A stretch of 64,000 nt of DNA from Granulosicoccus sp963833195 (GCA_963833195.1 CAWHXF010000027.1:2852001-2916000); one strand, 5' to 3'; shown: positions 26,272-35,459, numbered from the stretch's first letter. Made by a program: numbers and translations. The notes: generated by a model from the sequence alone, not told the origin.

Positions 26272-27339
26272 ATGGCACTCAAATTCTCATCCCGGAGCTC
26301 GGACCTGATCGGTCTGGACATCACGGCCACGTCGGTGAAGCTCCTGGAGCTGAAGACGACGAAGAAGGGCCACAAGGTCACGAGCTACACCGTCGAGCCG
26401 CTGCCGGCGAACGCCGTCAACGAGAAGAACCTGCAGGACGTCGAGGCGGTGGGCGAAGCGATCCGCCGCGCCGTCAAGCGCTCCGGCACGCGCACCAAGG
26501 CGTGCGCGGTCGCGGTCCCCTCCGCGATGGTCATCACCAAGGTCATCCAGATGCCGGACGACCTGAAGCCGCACGAGATGGACGCCCAGATCCAGCTCGA
26601 GGCCGACCAGTACATTCCCTACGCGCTCGAGGAGGTCAACCTCGACTTCAACGTGCTGGGACCCGCCGAGAACGAGAACGGCATGGTGGACGTGCTGCTC
26701 GCGGCCTCGCGCAGCGAGAACGTCGAGGACCGCACCGCGGCCGCCGAGATCGGTGGCCTGGACGTGAAGATCGTCGACGTCGAGCCCTACACGATGGAGA
26801 GCGCGTTCCAGCTGATCGCGCACCAGCTCCCGGACGAGGGCAACGACCAGACCGTGGCGATCCTGGACGTCGGCGCCAGCATGACGAGCCTGTGCGTGCT
26901 GCGCGACCGCAGCCTCATCTACACGCGCGAGCAGCCCTTCGGCGGCAAGCAGCTGACCGAGGAGATCATGCGTCGCTACGGGCTGTCCTACGAGGACGCG
27001 GGGCGCGTCAAGCGCGTCGGCGGCCTGCCGGACAACTACGAGTCCGAGGTGCTGGCCCCGTTCCGGGACCTGCTGGTGCAGCAGGCGAACCGCTTCCTGC
27101 AATTCTTCTTCTCGGCCGACAAGAACGACTACGTCGACCAGATCGTGCTCGCCGGCGGTTGCACCGGCATCCCCGGGGTGGCGGAGCTCGTCGAGCAGCG
27201 CATCGGCACGCCCACCATCATCGCCGACCCGTTCGGCGAGATGGCGGTCGGCTCGGACATCCCCGCCCAACGGCTCAAGGACGACGGCTCCGCGATGATG
27301 ATCGCCTGCGGCCTCGCCCTCAGAGGAGCGGACCGATGA
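26272..27339 (+). CDS. pilM: Type IV pilus inner-membrane platform protein PilM
   Basis: Actin-like cytoplasmic ATPase-fold protein that binds the PilN N-terminus and anchors the pilus alignment complex. 355 residues, with LIGLDITATSVKLLELKTTKKG, QIQLEADQYIPYALEEVNLDFNVLG, ILDVGASMTSLCVLRDRSLIYTREQPFGGKQLTEEI and VLAGGCTGIPGVAELVEQRIGTP. First gene of pilMNOPQ; its TGA overlaps the pilN ATG. Confidence 0.96.
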   Translation: MALKFSSRSSDLIGLDITATSVKLLELKTTKKGHKVTSYTVEPLPANAVNEKNLQDVEAVGEAIRRAVKRSGTRTKACAVAVPSAMVITKVIQMPDDLKPHEMDAQIQLEADQYIPYALEEVNLDFNVLGPAENENGMVDVLLAASRSENVEDRTAAAEIGGLDVKIVDVEPYTMESAFQLIAHQLPDEGNDQTVAILDVGASMTSLCVLRDRSLIYTREQPFGGKQLTEEIMRRYGLSYEDAGRVKRVGGLPDNYESEVLAPFRDLLVQQANRFLQFFFSADKNDYVDQIVLAGGCTGIPGVAELVEQRIGTPTIIADPFGEMAVGSDIPAQRLKDDGSAMMIACGLALRGADR

Positions 27340-27905
27340 CACGCATCAATCTCCTGCCCTGGCGCGAGACGCACCGGCGCGAGAAGAACAACGAGTTCTT
27401 CGTGCTGCTGGGGTTCTGCATGGCGATCGCCGCGGGCATCGGCTTCGGTGGCTTCAAGTTCGTCGAGGACAAGGTCGCCTTCCAGGACCAGCGGAACGGT
27501 CGGCTCGAGACCGAGATCGCGCTGCTGCAGAACGAGCTGCGCGAGATCAAGACGCTCGAGAAGACCAAGAACGACCTGCTCGAGCGCATGGAGATCATCC
27601 AGAAGCTGCAGGGCGAGCGCCCGCAGATCGTGCACACCTTCCACGAGGCGGCCGTGAACATCCCGGACGGGGTCTACCTCACCGCCATGAAGCAGGTGGG
27701 CGAATCCAGGCTGACCATCGAGGGACGTGCGGAGTCGAACGCTCGCGTCTCGGCGCTGATGCGCCGGATGGACCGCAGCGAGTACTTCTCCAACCCGCGC
27801 CTCGAGGTCATCGAGGCGGACCAGGACGATCGCATCTCCACGTTCAAGCTGAGCGTGATGCAGGTACGTCCGAAGACCGACGAGGGCTCCGACGATGGCA
27901 TTTAA
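27336..27905 (+). CDS. pilN: Type IV pilus alignment protein PilN
   Basis: Bitopic inner-membrane protein of 189 residues. It starts with the PilM-binding INLLPWRETHRREKNNEFF, then one helix (VLLGFCMAIAAGIGFGGF), a coiled coil (about 50-95) and a ferredoxin-like periplasmic domain with IPDGVYLTAMKQ. The AGAGGA ribosome site at 27322 is well placed. It overlaps pilM by four bases and pilO by eleven. Confidence 0.95.
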   Translation: MTRINLLPWRETHRREKNNEFFVLLGFCMAIAAGIGFGGFKFVEDKVAFQDQRNGRLETEIALLQNELREIKTLEKTKNDLLERMEIIQKLQGERPQIVHTFHEAAVNIPDGVYLTAMKQVGESRLTIEGRAESNARVSALMRRMDRSEYFSNPRLEVIEADQDDRISTFKLSVMQVRPKTDEGSDDGI

Positions 27906-28530
27906 GGACACGATCGACGAGCTCCAGCGAATCGACCAGGAGGACTTCAAGCGCATCGGTACCGCACCGGTCGCGCTCCGGGGCCTGCTCGTCGTCGCCG
28001 GCTGCGCCGCCGTCATCGGCGCGATGTTCCACTTCATGGTCAAGCCGCAGTTCGCCGAGCTCGAGCAGGCGGAGCGCGAGGAGATCACGCTGCGCGCGAA
28101 GTTCGACTCCGAGCAATCGAAGGCCGCCAACCGCAGCGCCTACGTCGAGCAGCTCGAGGAGATGAAGAAGACCTTCAACGTCATGCTCCGCCAGCTGCCG
28201 AACAGGACCGACATCGAGAGCCTGCTGGTGGATCTCTCGCAGACGAGCGTGGCCTCGGGCCTCGAGGTGCAGTTCTTCAAGCCCGAGACCGAGATCCCGC
28301 GCGAGTTCTACGCCGAGTACCCGATCAAGATCAGCGTGACCGGGCAGTACCACCAGTTCGGGCAGTTCGTGTCGGGCCTGGCCGCGCTGCCGCGCATCGT
28401 GACCCTGGACTCGGTCGACATCGCCGAGATCCGCCAGGGCAACGCGCCGCGCGACGGCACCAACGCACGCAAGCTCAGGATGGACCTGGTGGCGACGACG
28501 TACCGCTACCTCGACGAGGAGGAGGAGTAG
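27895..28530 (+). CDS. pilO: Type IV pilus alignment protein PilO
   Basis: 211-residue partner of PilN. Short cytoplasmic part, one membrane helix (LRGLLVVAGCAAVIGAMFHFM), a coiled coil with LEEMKKTFNVMLRQLPNRTDIESLLVDLSQTSVASGLEVQFF, and a periplasmic ferredoxin-like domain (ISVTGQYHQFGQFVSGLAALPRIVTLDSVDI). It ends in an acidic DEEEE tail. The start overlaps the end of pilN by eleven bases. Confidence 0.95.
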   Translation: MAFKDTIDELQRIDQEDFKRIGTAPVALRGLLVVAGCAAVIGAMFHFMVKPQFAELEQAEREEITLRAKFDSEQSKAANRSAYVEQLEEMKKTFNVMLRQLPNRTDIESLLVDLSQTSVASGLEVQFFKPETEIPREFYAEYPIKISVTGQYHQFGQFVSGLAALPRIVTLDSVDIAEIRQGNAPRDGTNARKLRMDLVATTYRYLDEEEE

Positions 28531-28532
28531 TC

Positions 28533-29090
28533 ATGGCCACCCCGAACCTGCAGCGCCGAGGTCGCACCCGCCCAGGCCTGCTGCCGCTCGTCGCCCTCGC
28601 GGCGGCGCTCGGCGGCTGCGGCGGCGACATGTCGGACCTGGAGCGCTTCATCGAGGAGACGAAGGGCAAGCACCAGGGCAAGGTCGACCCCCTGCCCGAG
28701 TTCCCGCCCTACCAGACGTTCGCGTACGCCGCATCGGACGTGCGCGACCCGTTCCGCCCGCAGACCGACCTCGCGTCGTCGGCCGTGGCGGCGGAGACCG
28801 AGTACACGGGCCCGCGGCCCGAGGCCACGCGACGGCGCGAGCCGCTCGAATCCTACCCGGTCGATGCCTTGAAGATGGTCGGTCTGCTGCAGCAGAAGTC
28901 GCAGACCTGGGGGCTGGTGCGCGACCCCGACGGCACGATCCATCGCGTCCAGCCCGGCAACTACGCCGGTCAGAACCACGGAAAGATCGTCTCGGTGTCA
29001 GAGAACCGAATCGATATCGTCGAGCTCGTCGCCGACGGTCTCAGCGGCTGGGTCCCCAGGGACGCCCAGCTCGCCATGGCCGAGGACTGA
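28533..29090 (+). CDS. pilP: Type IV pilus lipoprotein PilP
   Basis: Inner-membrane lipoprotein linking PilNO to the secretin. 185 residues with a lipobox (ALGGC) near residue 29, then DLERFIEETKGKHQGKVDPLPEFPPYQTFAYAASDVRDPFRP and a beta-sandwich domain with VDALKMVGLLQQKSQTWGLVRDPDGTIHRVQPGNYAGQNHGKI. Two bases separate it from pilO. Confidence 0.95.
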   Translation: MATPNLQRRGRTRPGLLPLVALAAALGGCGGDMSDLERFIEETKGKHQGKVDPLPEFPPYQTFAYAASDVRDPFRPQTDLASSAVAAETEYTGPRPEATRRREPLESYPVDALKMVGLLQQKSQTWGLVRDPDGTIHRVQPGNYAGQNHGKIVSVSENRIDIVELVADGLSGWVPRDAQLAMAED

Positions 29091-29093
29091 TCC

Positions 29094-31322
29094 ATGAACC
29101 GGAGAATCAGAGTGAACCGCCACGCCCGCCCGCCGCACGCCTGCGCGGCCACTCCCGCTTCGTCGGGCCACCTCCTGCCGAGCGCCGCGCTGCCGCGCCT
29201 CGCCGCGGCGGTCCTGCTCGCGGCCACGGGCCTCGGTGCCGGCCTTGCATCGTTCCCGGTGGACGCCGCGGGCAACTCGCTTGTCGACATCACGCACGTG
29301 ACGCTGCCGGGCAACCGCCAGCAGCTGGCGCTCACGATGAGCGGACCGGCCGAAACACCGGCGGCGTTCACGATCGACAATCCCGCACGCATCGCGCTGG
29401 ACCTGGCCGACACGGCGAACGAGCTCGAAGACAAGCGCATCGCGATCAGCGCGGGTCTGCTGCAGAACGTCACGACCGTCGAGGCGGGTGGCCGCACGCG
29501 CGTCGTCGTCAACCTCGCCTCTCTGACGCCCTACACCACCGCGGTCAAGGGCAACCAGCTGCTCGTCACCCTCGAGGGCGACGGCTCGGCGCCCGCCCTG
29601 GGCGCGGCCGAAAGCATCCTCGTCGAGGAATCGGCCACCGACTCGCAGGTCGACCGCGTGGTGCAGCAACGCGACGGCCGTATCGAGTCGCTCGACTTCC
29701 GACGCGGACCGATGGGCGAAGGCCGCATCATCTTCAAGCTCTCGGACCCGAGCATCGTCACCGACATGCGCCAGGAAGGCGGCCGCATCGTGATCGATTT
29801 CCCGGACACCGCGCTTGCCGCGCAGCTGCAGAAGCGGCTCGACGTGATGGACTTCGGCACCCCGGTGCAGTTCATCGACGCCATCTCCAACAAGCGCGGC
29901 AGCAAGGTCGTCATCGAGCCCGCCACGCAGGAGTACGAGCAGCTCGCCTACCAGACCGACGACACGTTCACCGTCGAGCTCAAGCCCATGAGCGCCGAGG
30001 AGATCGAGGAGAACCGGAAGGCGAAGTTCGGCTACGTCGGCGAGAAGCTGTCGCTGAACTTCCAGGACATCGAGGTGCGCTCGGTGCTGCAGCTGCTGGC
30101 CGACTTCACCGACCTGAACATCGTCGTTTCGGACTCGGTGCAGGGCAAGCTCACGCTGCGCCTGAAGAACGTGCCCTGGGACCAGGCGCTCGACATCATC
30201 CTGCAGACCAAGGCCCTCGGCAAGCGCCAGTCGGGCAACGTCATCATGATCGCTCCGGCCGAGGAGATCGCGAACCGCGAGCGCATCGAGCTCGAGGGCA
30301 TGAAGCAGAAGACCGAGCTCGCCCCGCTGCGCACCGAGTTCTTCCAGGCCAACTACGCCAAGGCCGAGGAGCTCGCCTCCCTGCTGCAATCGGCCACCGG
30401 CCGGCTGCTCTCGGAGCGCGGCACCGTCACGGTGGACGAGCGCACCAACACGCTGCTGATCAACGATACCGCCGACCGGCTCGACGAGATCCGCGGCCTC
30501 GTGCACCGGCTCGACGTGCCGATCCGCCAGGTGCTCATCGAGTCGCGCATCGTCATCGCCTCCGACGCGTTCAACAAGGATCTCGGCATGCGCTGGGGCC
30601 TGAACAGGAACACCGTCAACCCGGGCGGCGTCGTGAGCCCCGACGGCGAAGGCTTCATCCTGTCGGGCAACGGCAACGGCGTCACGAACCTCGGCAACAA
30701 CGAGCCGCTCGGGAACGAGCGCTTCAACATCAACCTGCCGATCAGCAACCCCGCCGGCACGCTGGGCGTCGCCCTCGCGAAGCTGCCCTTCGGCACGCTG
30801 CTGGAGCTCGAGCTGTCCGCCATGCAGTCCGAGGGCAAGGGCGAGGTCATCTCCAGCCCCCGCGTGATCACGGCCAACCAGCACGAGGCCTACATCGAGC
30901 AGGGCGTCGAGATCCCGTACGTCGAGGCCTCCGCCTCGGGCGCCACGTCCATCAGCTTCAGGAAGGCGGTGCTGGGCCTGACCGTCAAGCCGCAGATCAC
31001 GCCGGACGATCGCATCGTGATGGATCTGAACGTGTCGAAGGACACGGTCGGAGAGATCTTCGGCTCGGGCAACGCGGCGGTCCCCTCGATCGACACGCGC
31101 GAGGTCAGCACCCAGGTGCTGGTCGACAACGGCGAGACGGTGGTCCTCGGCGGCATCTACGAGCAGACGCTTCTGAACAGCCGAGACTCGGTCCCCTTCT
31201 TCGGCAACCTGCCGCTGATCGGCAAGATCTTCCAGCGCACCCGCAACACCGACGACAAGAGCGAGCTGCTGGTCTTCGTCACCCCGAAGATCATCAAGGA
31301 GAATGTCAGCCTGACTTACTGA
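29094..31322 (+). CDS. pilQ: Type IV pilus secretin PilQ
   Basis: Outer-membrane secretin through which the pilus passes. 742 residues: signal peptide, two AMIN domains that bind peptidoglycan (about 55-140 and 190-290), a secretin N-domain (VGEKLSLNFQDIEVRSVLQLLADFTDLNIVVSD), an N3-type repeat (VDERTNTLLINDTADRLDEIRGLVHRLDVPIRQVLIESRI), and the gate region (GEVISSPRVITANQHEAYIEQGVEIPY...VDNGETVVLGGIYEQ...ELLVFVTPKII). The last gene of the pil operon; aroKB, its usual downstream neighbours, lie 12 kb away. Confidence 0.96.
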   Translation: MNRRIRVNRHARPPHACAATPASSGHLLPSAALPRLAAAVLLAATGLGAGLASFPVDAAGNSLVDITHVTLPGNRQQLALTMSGPAETPAAFTIDNPARIALDLADTANELEDKRIAISAGLLQNVTTVEAGGRTRVVVNLASLTPYTTAVKGNQLLVTLEGDGSAPALGAAESILVEESATDSQVDRVVQQRDGRIESLDFRRGPMGEGRIIFKLSDPSIVTDMRQEGGRIVIDFPDTALAAQLQKRLDVMDFGTPVQFIDAISNKRGSKVVIEPATQEYEQLAYQTDDTFTVELKPMSAEEIEENRKAKFGYVGEKLSLNFQDIEVRSVLQLLADFTDLNIVVSDSVQGKLTLRLKNVPWDQALDIILQTKALGKRQSGNVIMIAPAEEIANRERIELEGMKQKTELAPLRTEFFQANYAKAEELASLLQSATGRLLSERGTVTVDERTNTLLINDTADRLDEIRGLVHRLDVPIRQVLIESRIVIASDAFNKDLGMRWGLNRNTVNPGGVVSPDGEGFILSGNGNGVTNLGNNEPLGNERFNINLPISNPAGTLGVALAKLPFGTLLELELSAMQSEGKGEVISSPRVITANQHEAYIEQGVEIPYVEASASGATSISFRKAVLGLTVKPQITPDDRIVMDLNVSKDTVGEIFGSGNAAVPSIDTREVSTQVLVDNGETVVLGGIYEQTLLNSRDSVPFFGNLPLIGKIFQRTRNTDDKSELLVFVTPKIIKENVSLTY

Positions 31323-31724
31323 GGCCGGGCAGGGTCGGACCGCTCGTGGTCCGACCCACGCCGGCGAAACGGGGCGGGAAACCGCCCACCCTCCGACCCG
31401 GCGCACCGCACACCGGAAGCACGACCCGAAGGCCCCCCTCACCGGGGCCTGTTCTCGTTTCCGGCACCGCCACGTAGCGCGGTCCGGTCGCCCTCCCTTC
31501 CTGCACGCGCAGAAGACTCCCCGCCCGCAAGGCGCGCGGCGTGTCGACGCCCGTCGCGTCGACGACGGTGGATTCGGGTCGCGCCTGACGCTCCGCACCC
31601 GTTCTCGTCCGCAAGCGTCGCCGGTGGATTCTCCCTGAACCGGCCCGAGCGCCTTCGCGCCGCCGCGCCGTGCCGCGGCGGTGCGCTACCCTCGCGGTCC
31701 GTCCCCCGTCGAAGCCGGATCGCC
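31323..31724. terminator. pilQ downstream region with two hairpins
   Basis: About 400 bases without a gene. A perfect 10-bp hairpin, GGGTCGGACC (31332-31341) with GGTCCGACCC (31348-31357), starts nine bases past the pilQ stop. A second, AGGCCCC (31430-31436) with GGGGCCT (31444-31450), is followed by the T-rich GTTCTCGTTT and looks more like an intrinsic terminator. Nothing else was recognised here. Confidence 0.6.
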
Positions 31725-32654
31725 GTGAGCGAAGACGCCGCACCACCCTTGCCGCCGGCGCTGGATGCCGAGCGGCACGAGTTCGTCGGCAGGGCGGGTG
31801 CGCAGAGCTTCTACTCGGCGGGCGAAGGGCCGCCGCTGGTGCTGTTCCACAGCATCAACGCCTCGGGCTCGGCGTTCGAGATGCGTCCCGTGTTCGAGCA
31901 CTACCGGCGCACGCGCCGCGTGTTCGCACCCGACCTGCCGGGCTACGGATTCTCCGACCGCTCCGCGCGCGACTATTCACCGCGCCTGTTCACCGATGCC
32001 GTGCACGACATGCTCGACCGGATGGCCGCCGACGCGCCGGTGGACGCGATGGCGTTGTCGCTGACATCGGAGTTTCTCGCCCGTGCGGCCAGCGAACGCC
32101 CCGAGCGGTTCCGCAGCCTGACGTTCATCACCCCGACCGGGTTCGACCGCCGCTCCCACAAGCTGCGCGCTCCCGCAGGCGAGACGCGCGAGGTGCGGGG
32201 GCTGCACGGGGTGCTGACCGCGCGGTTGTGGCGACGCGGGTTGTACCGCGCGTTGACCCGGCCCGGCGTCATACGCTACTTCCTGAAGCGCACGTCGGGC
32301 TCCGATCACTTCGACGAGGCGTTGGCGGCCTACGACGACGTGACGACCAGGCAGCCCGGTGCGGAGCACGTCGTCTACGCCTTCCTGTCCGCCCGGTTGT
32401 TCAGCAAGGACATTCGGGATGTCTACGAGCGGCTGGAGATGCCGGTCTGGATGCCGCACGCCACCCGGGGCGACTTCAAGGACTTCAGCGGCGCGGACTG
32501 GGCGCGCGAGGCGCACAACTGGACGGTGCAGCCGATCGAGGGCGGAGCGCTGCCGCACTTCGAGGTGCCGGAGACGTTCTTCGCGGCAGCCGATGCGTTT
32601 CTGAACGGCCTACGCCTCGACGAGGACGATCGGCGGACCGTGCGACCGAGGTGA
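31725..32654 (+). CDS. Alpha/beta hydrolase fold protein
   Basis: 309-residue cytosolic alpha/beta hydrolase. The strand-loop LVLFHSINASGSAFEMRPVFEHY and the VFAPDLPGYGFSDRS segment are typical. The nucleophile elbow reads MALSLTSEF, so the serine is present but both usual glycines of GxSxG are replaced. A late acid (TRGDFKDF) and histidine (GALPHFEVPETFF) are in expected positions. GTG start. Substrate unknown; it may be a hydrolase with an altered elbow or a non-catalytic relative. Confidence 0.8.
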   Translation: MSEDAAPPLPPALDAERHEFVGRAGAQSFYSAGEGPPLVLFHSINASGSAFEMRPVFEHYRRTRRVFAPDLPGYGFSDRSARDYSPRLFTDAVHDMLDRMAADAPVDAMALSLTSEFLARAASERPERFRSLTFITPTGFDRRSHKLRAPAGETREVRGLHGVLTARLWRRGLYRALTRPGVIRYFLKRTSGSDHFDEALAAYDDVTTRQPGAEHVVYAFLSARLFSKDIRDVYERLEMPVWMPHATRGDFKDFSGADWAREAHNWTVQPIEGGALPHFEVPETFFAAADAFLNGLRLDEDDRRTVRPR

Positions 32655-32829
32655 CCGGCGAAGCCCGCGCCGAACGGCCCGTTCGCCTGGCAGTGCGTCC
32701 CGAGGTTGCCCGCGCCGTTGTCGCGACCGTAGACGCCGGTGCCCAGTCGGTGAGTCGAAGCGGATCGTCATCGGCATGGTGCGAAGTCGGTGGGGGACGC
32801 ACGTTGACACGCGTGCGGTCGATAGGCGT

Positions 32830-33099
32830 TCAATCCTCGCCACCGGCGTGCCCGGCATCCTCGCGCGCTCGCTCGATCGCGAGGCGGAACAACGCGCTCA
32901 CACCGTCGTGCTCACGGTAGCCGAGGTACCGCTCCACGCGACACGCGGTCGCGCCCCAGGGTGAGCGTCGGATCTCGGCGAAGATCGGCCGCCAGTCGGG
33001 CACGAGCCCTCGATCGATCGCGGTGACCAGCGCCTCGTACGGCCAGGTCGCCACGGCGTCGCCCGGCTGCGCATCGACGTTCCGAAAGGACAGGCTCAC
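32830..33099 (-). CDS. Small protein paired with nucleotidyltransferase
   Basis: 89-residue soluble protein of unknown function: WPYEALVTAIDRGLVPDWRPIFAEIRRSPWGATACRVERYLGYREHDGVSALFRLAIERARE. It is helical and ends in a charged tail. The GTG start overlaps the stop of the nucleotidyltransferase gene (GTGA), so the pair is translationally coupled. By position it could be the antitoxin of a two-gene toxin-antitoxin system, but I recognise no DNA-binding motif. Confidence 0.65.
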   Translation of the reverse strand: MSLSFRNVDAQPGDAVATWPYEALVTAIDRGLVPDWRPIFAEIRRSPWGATACRVERYLGYREHDGVSALFRLAIERAREDAGHAGGED

Positions 33100-33779
33100 G
33101 TCGCGCCTCCGAGCTCGAGGGCGACGCGCCTGCACACGGCCACCACGTTCGACCACTCGTGCCAACGCGCATCGAGACGCTTGTACCTCGGCAACTCTGC
33201 GATGACGTCCGAGTCCCGCGGCGCCGGATCGGCCAACGCGATCACCAGCGACGTGAGGACCGAACCGGGCTCTCCCGATCGATCGGCGTAGAACTCGTCG
33301 ATGTCGCGCAATACCGTGACCGCGCGATCGAGACCGATGTGCTCGCAGAGCGCGACGACATCAAGATGGTCGCGCACGACGTTCCGTTGCACGAGCAGAT
33401 AGGCCTTCACGCGCAGCGCCTCGTCGACCGTGGGTGCCACGACGACGAGTCCCGCGCCGACGTCGATTCGGCGCGTCTCGAGAGGCCTGGTACGGCGTAG
33501 CTGCCGCAGTCCCGCTTCCACGCCACCGAGCCGACCCATGATCGTGAACGGCGGTCGCGAGGCGCGCACCGACGTCGCCCACCCTTCGGTCGACTCGACC
33601 GCGTCCAGCACGACGTCGTAGCGCTCGACCAGATCGGCCAGCACATGGTCGTGATCGAAGGAGTCGGGATGCCCGGCGTAGAGCGCCGCTACGGACCCGC
33701 CGACGAGCACGGCGTCCGGCACGACCTGTTGAAGCCGTGCGGCCGACTGCAACACGCGTGTCAGCGCCTTTGACGTCAT
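33096..33779 (-). CDS. Nucleotidyltransferase, AbiEii/MenA-like
   Basis: 227 residues. The N-terminal DAVLVGGSVAALYAGHPDSFDHDHVLADL has the GGS and the D-x-D pattern of the nucleotidyltransferase fold, here as DHD. A second acidic strand (RRIDVGAGLVVVAP) follows, then a helical C-terminal half (VKAYLLVQRNVVRDHLDVVALCEHIG). These match AbiEii-type toxins that transfer nucleotides to tRNA, though the assignment is by pattern only. Overlaps the small partner gene by four bases. Confidence 0.65.
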   Translation of the reverse strand: MTSKALTRVLQSAARLQQVVPDAVLVGGSVAALYAGHPDSFDHDHVLADLVERYDVVLDAVESTEGWATSVRASRPPFTIMGRLGGVEAGLRQLRRTRPLETRRIDVGAGLVVVAPTVDEALRVKAYLLVQRNVVRDHLDVVALCEHIGLDRAVTVLRDIDEFYADRSGEPGSVLTSLVIALADPAPRDSDVIAELPRYKRLDARWHEWSNVVAVCRRVALELGGAT

Positions 33780-33841
33780 CAGCGCATCGTACCCTCGATA
33801 CCGACGTCGGGAAGTACTCTGCCGACTACCGCAAGCGTCGA

Positions 33842-34500
33842 TCAGGCGGTCGGTCTCTGCAGCTCGGCGACGAGGCGGCCGATCTCGTCGAGGGTCTCGT
33901 TATCCATCGCCGTCAGCTCCAGCACGCCGAAGTCGTCGACCGCCTGTTCCGGTGTTCAACGGTCCGGCAACGGGATGGCGCGATCCGACTGGGCGACGCA
34001 CCAGCCCAACGCGTCCTGGGCAATGCTGCGACCGTCCCGGGTGAGCGGCCCCCGCACCCTGTCGACCGCCTCGACGAGTTCCGTGGTCGGGGCACGGTCC
34101 GCGGTGAACCGGCGCAGCCACGACATCCCGCTGGCGCGCACGTCTCCCTCGGGGGCCTTCGCGCTGTCGACCGTGTACTTGCCCGACAGCAGCCCCATCG
34201 CGAGCGGTTGGCGGTTGAACGCACAGAGGTCCTGCGCCTCGAGACCACGTAGCAGCCTGTCCGCCGGGGGAAAACAGGTTCAGGTCGTGCTCAACGGCGA
34301 CGTACCCGTCGAGCTCCGCGAAGGCCAGCGCCCCGTCGAGGTTGTCGTTGCTCCAGCCGAAGCCGCCGATCTTCCCGGCCCGGTAGGCGTCCGAGAACGC
34401 TTCGAACACGCCTGCCGATCGGTCGATCGGATGGCGCTCGAGCCGGGTCGTCCGGACGAACGCCTGGAATGGGTAGTGGTTCTCGTCACCGTCGGAAGCG
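33842..34500 (-). pseudogene. Aldo/keto reductase fragment, multiply broken
   Basis: Three pieces of one aldo/keto reductase in order. FEAFSDAYRAGKIGGFGWSNDNLDGALAFAELDGYVAVEHDLNLFSP runs to a C-run near 34265, where one surplus C shifts the frame. Then PADRLLRGLEAQDLCAFNRQPLAMGLLSGKYTVDS through IPLPDR runs to an in-frame TGA. Then TPEQAVDDFGVLELTAMDNETLDEIGRLVAELQR ends at 33842. The N-terminal half of the enzyme, with the YGxGxSE and catalytic tyrosine region, is absent. The upstream end abuts an RHS fragment. Confidence 0.7.
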
Positions 34501-35060
34501 TTCGGCCAGAGCCGACGCACGCGCACGGCAGCGCCGGAATCGACGACGGGCCGGTAGCCGCGTTCGGTCTGCGACCGCAGCAGCCGGTCCGCGGAATAGG
34601 CGTACTCGAGCCGATGCTCGGCGCCCTCCTTGATGCTCGGCCGCGCCGTCATGCTCGGGTAGCGGTCGTCGCCGCGATACTCGTGGCGGACCACGGTCTT
34701 CCACGCCGTGGATGCCGCCGCTTCCTTCTGCCGAACCTCCAGCACCCGCCCCTGCGCGTCGCGCCGGTACTTGACCTCGACGCACTCCCCCGTGCGGAAT
34801 CCCGACAACTGCCCGTCCGCACCGTACTCGTGACGCGTGCCTGTCCCCGGACAGGTGGCGCACCCTGGGCCCTCGCCCGAGATCAGCGACGGCGTGGATG
34901 CGCCGCCGACGGTCTTCCATCGATACACACTCTTCCGGCCGAGACTGTCGGTCACCTCGGTCTCGCCGATGCCGTCCGGCTGGGCGGGCGGCACGTACGC
35001 GAACGTGACCCGCTCCACGCCGCCGGCGTGCTCGGACAGCGAGCCCCGCACCGCGGGTCG
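34501..35060 (-). pseudogene. RHS/YD-repeat protein fragment
   Basis: An internal piece of an RHS-type repeat protein reads VTFAYVPPAQPDGIGETEVTDSLGRKSVYRW, then GEGPGCATCPGTGTRHEYGADGQLSGF and GECVEVKYRRDAQGRVLEVRQKEAAAS, then HRLEYAYSADRLLRSQTERGYRPVV. YD-repeats and the CxxC before TRHEYGADG are typical of such proteins, which are often polymorphic toxins. Both ends are missing and it reads straight into the aldo/keto reductase fragment. No start codon or signal can be assigned. Confidence 0.6.
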
Positions 35061-35061
35061 C

Positions 35062-35282
35062 GAGCTCGACCTACCTCTCGCCGCCCGTGCCGATGGTGCT
35101 CGCGTGGCTGCTTGTTCGACGAGCGGCTCGCCGCAGCCGACATCGCGGGGCTCGCGCTCGCCGGCGTGGCGGTTTGGGCCACCTCGTCCGTCCGGTCGAC
35201 GCCCCGATCCGGCGGCGCCGCACGGGCCGATCGCCCGATCGACCTGTCGAACGCCAGGACCACGGCCGCGGGCCCCTCGTAG
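35062..35282 (+). pseudogene. EamA/DMT-family transporter C-terminal fragment
   Basis: STYLSPPVPMVLAWLL in one frame continues as LFDERLAAADIAGLALAGVAVWATS in another. Together they give the last two helices of a drug/metabolite transporter. The shift is in TGGCTGCTTGTTCGAC near 35105, where one base is surplus. The rest of the gene is missing; the upstream border touches the opposing RHS fragment. Confidence 0.6.
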
Positions 35283-35334
35283 GACGACGCGACGAGCACT
35301 GTCCGATGCTCCCGTGGTGATGGCGGTCATGGAT

Positions 35335-35392
35335 GCAGCGTCTCTACCCCCTTGACCCCCGTTACCTCCCGGATATAGCGTCTGTCCCCCAC
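35335..35392. repeat. REP-like short repeat pair
   Basis: Two related 15-base units in direct order: AGCGTCTCTACCCCC (near 35337) and AGCGTCTGTCCCCC (near 35377), each in pyrimidine-rich context. On the minus strand the second reads GGGGGACAGACGCTAT, close to the motif GGGGACAGACGCTATTTCC that I know from REP-associated (RAYT) transposase neighbourhoods. No transposase gene is seen. Confidence 0.4.
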
Positions 35393-35418
35393 GGCACAGC
35401 CGAGCGCTGTGCACCGAA

Positions 35419-35436
35419 GGGCCCGGACCCGGGCCC
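35419..35436 (+). promoter_or_regulatory. Hairpin just before the sugar-binding protein gene
   Basis: GGGCCCG (35419-35425) and CGGGCCC (35430-35436) form a 7-bp GC stem with a 4-base loop, about 10 bases before the ribosome site CAGGGAGA of the next gene. It could end transcription coming from upstream or form part of the leader. Confidence 0.4.
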
Positions 35437-35459
35437 GAACCCCAGGGAGACGAGACCGC

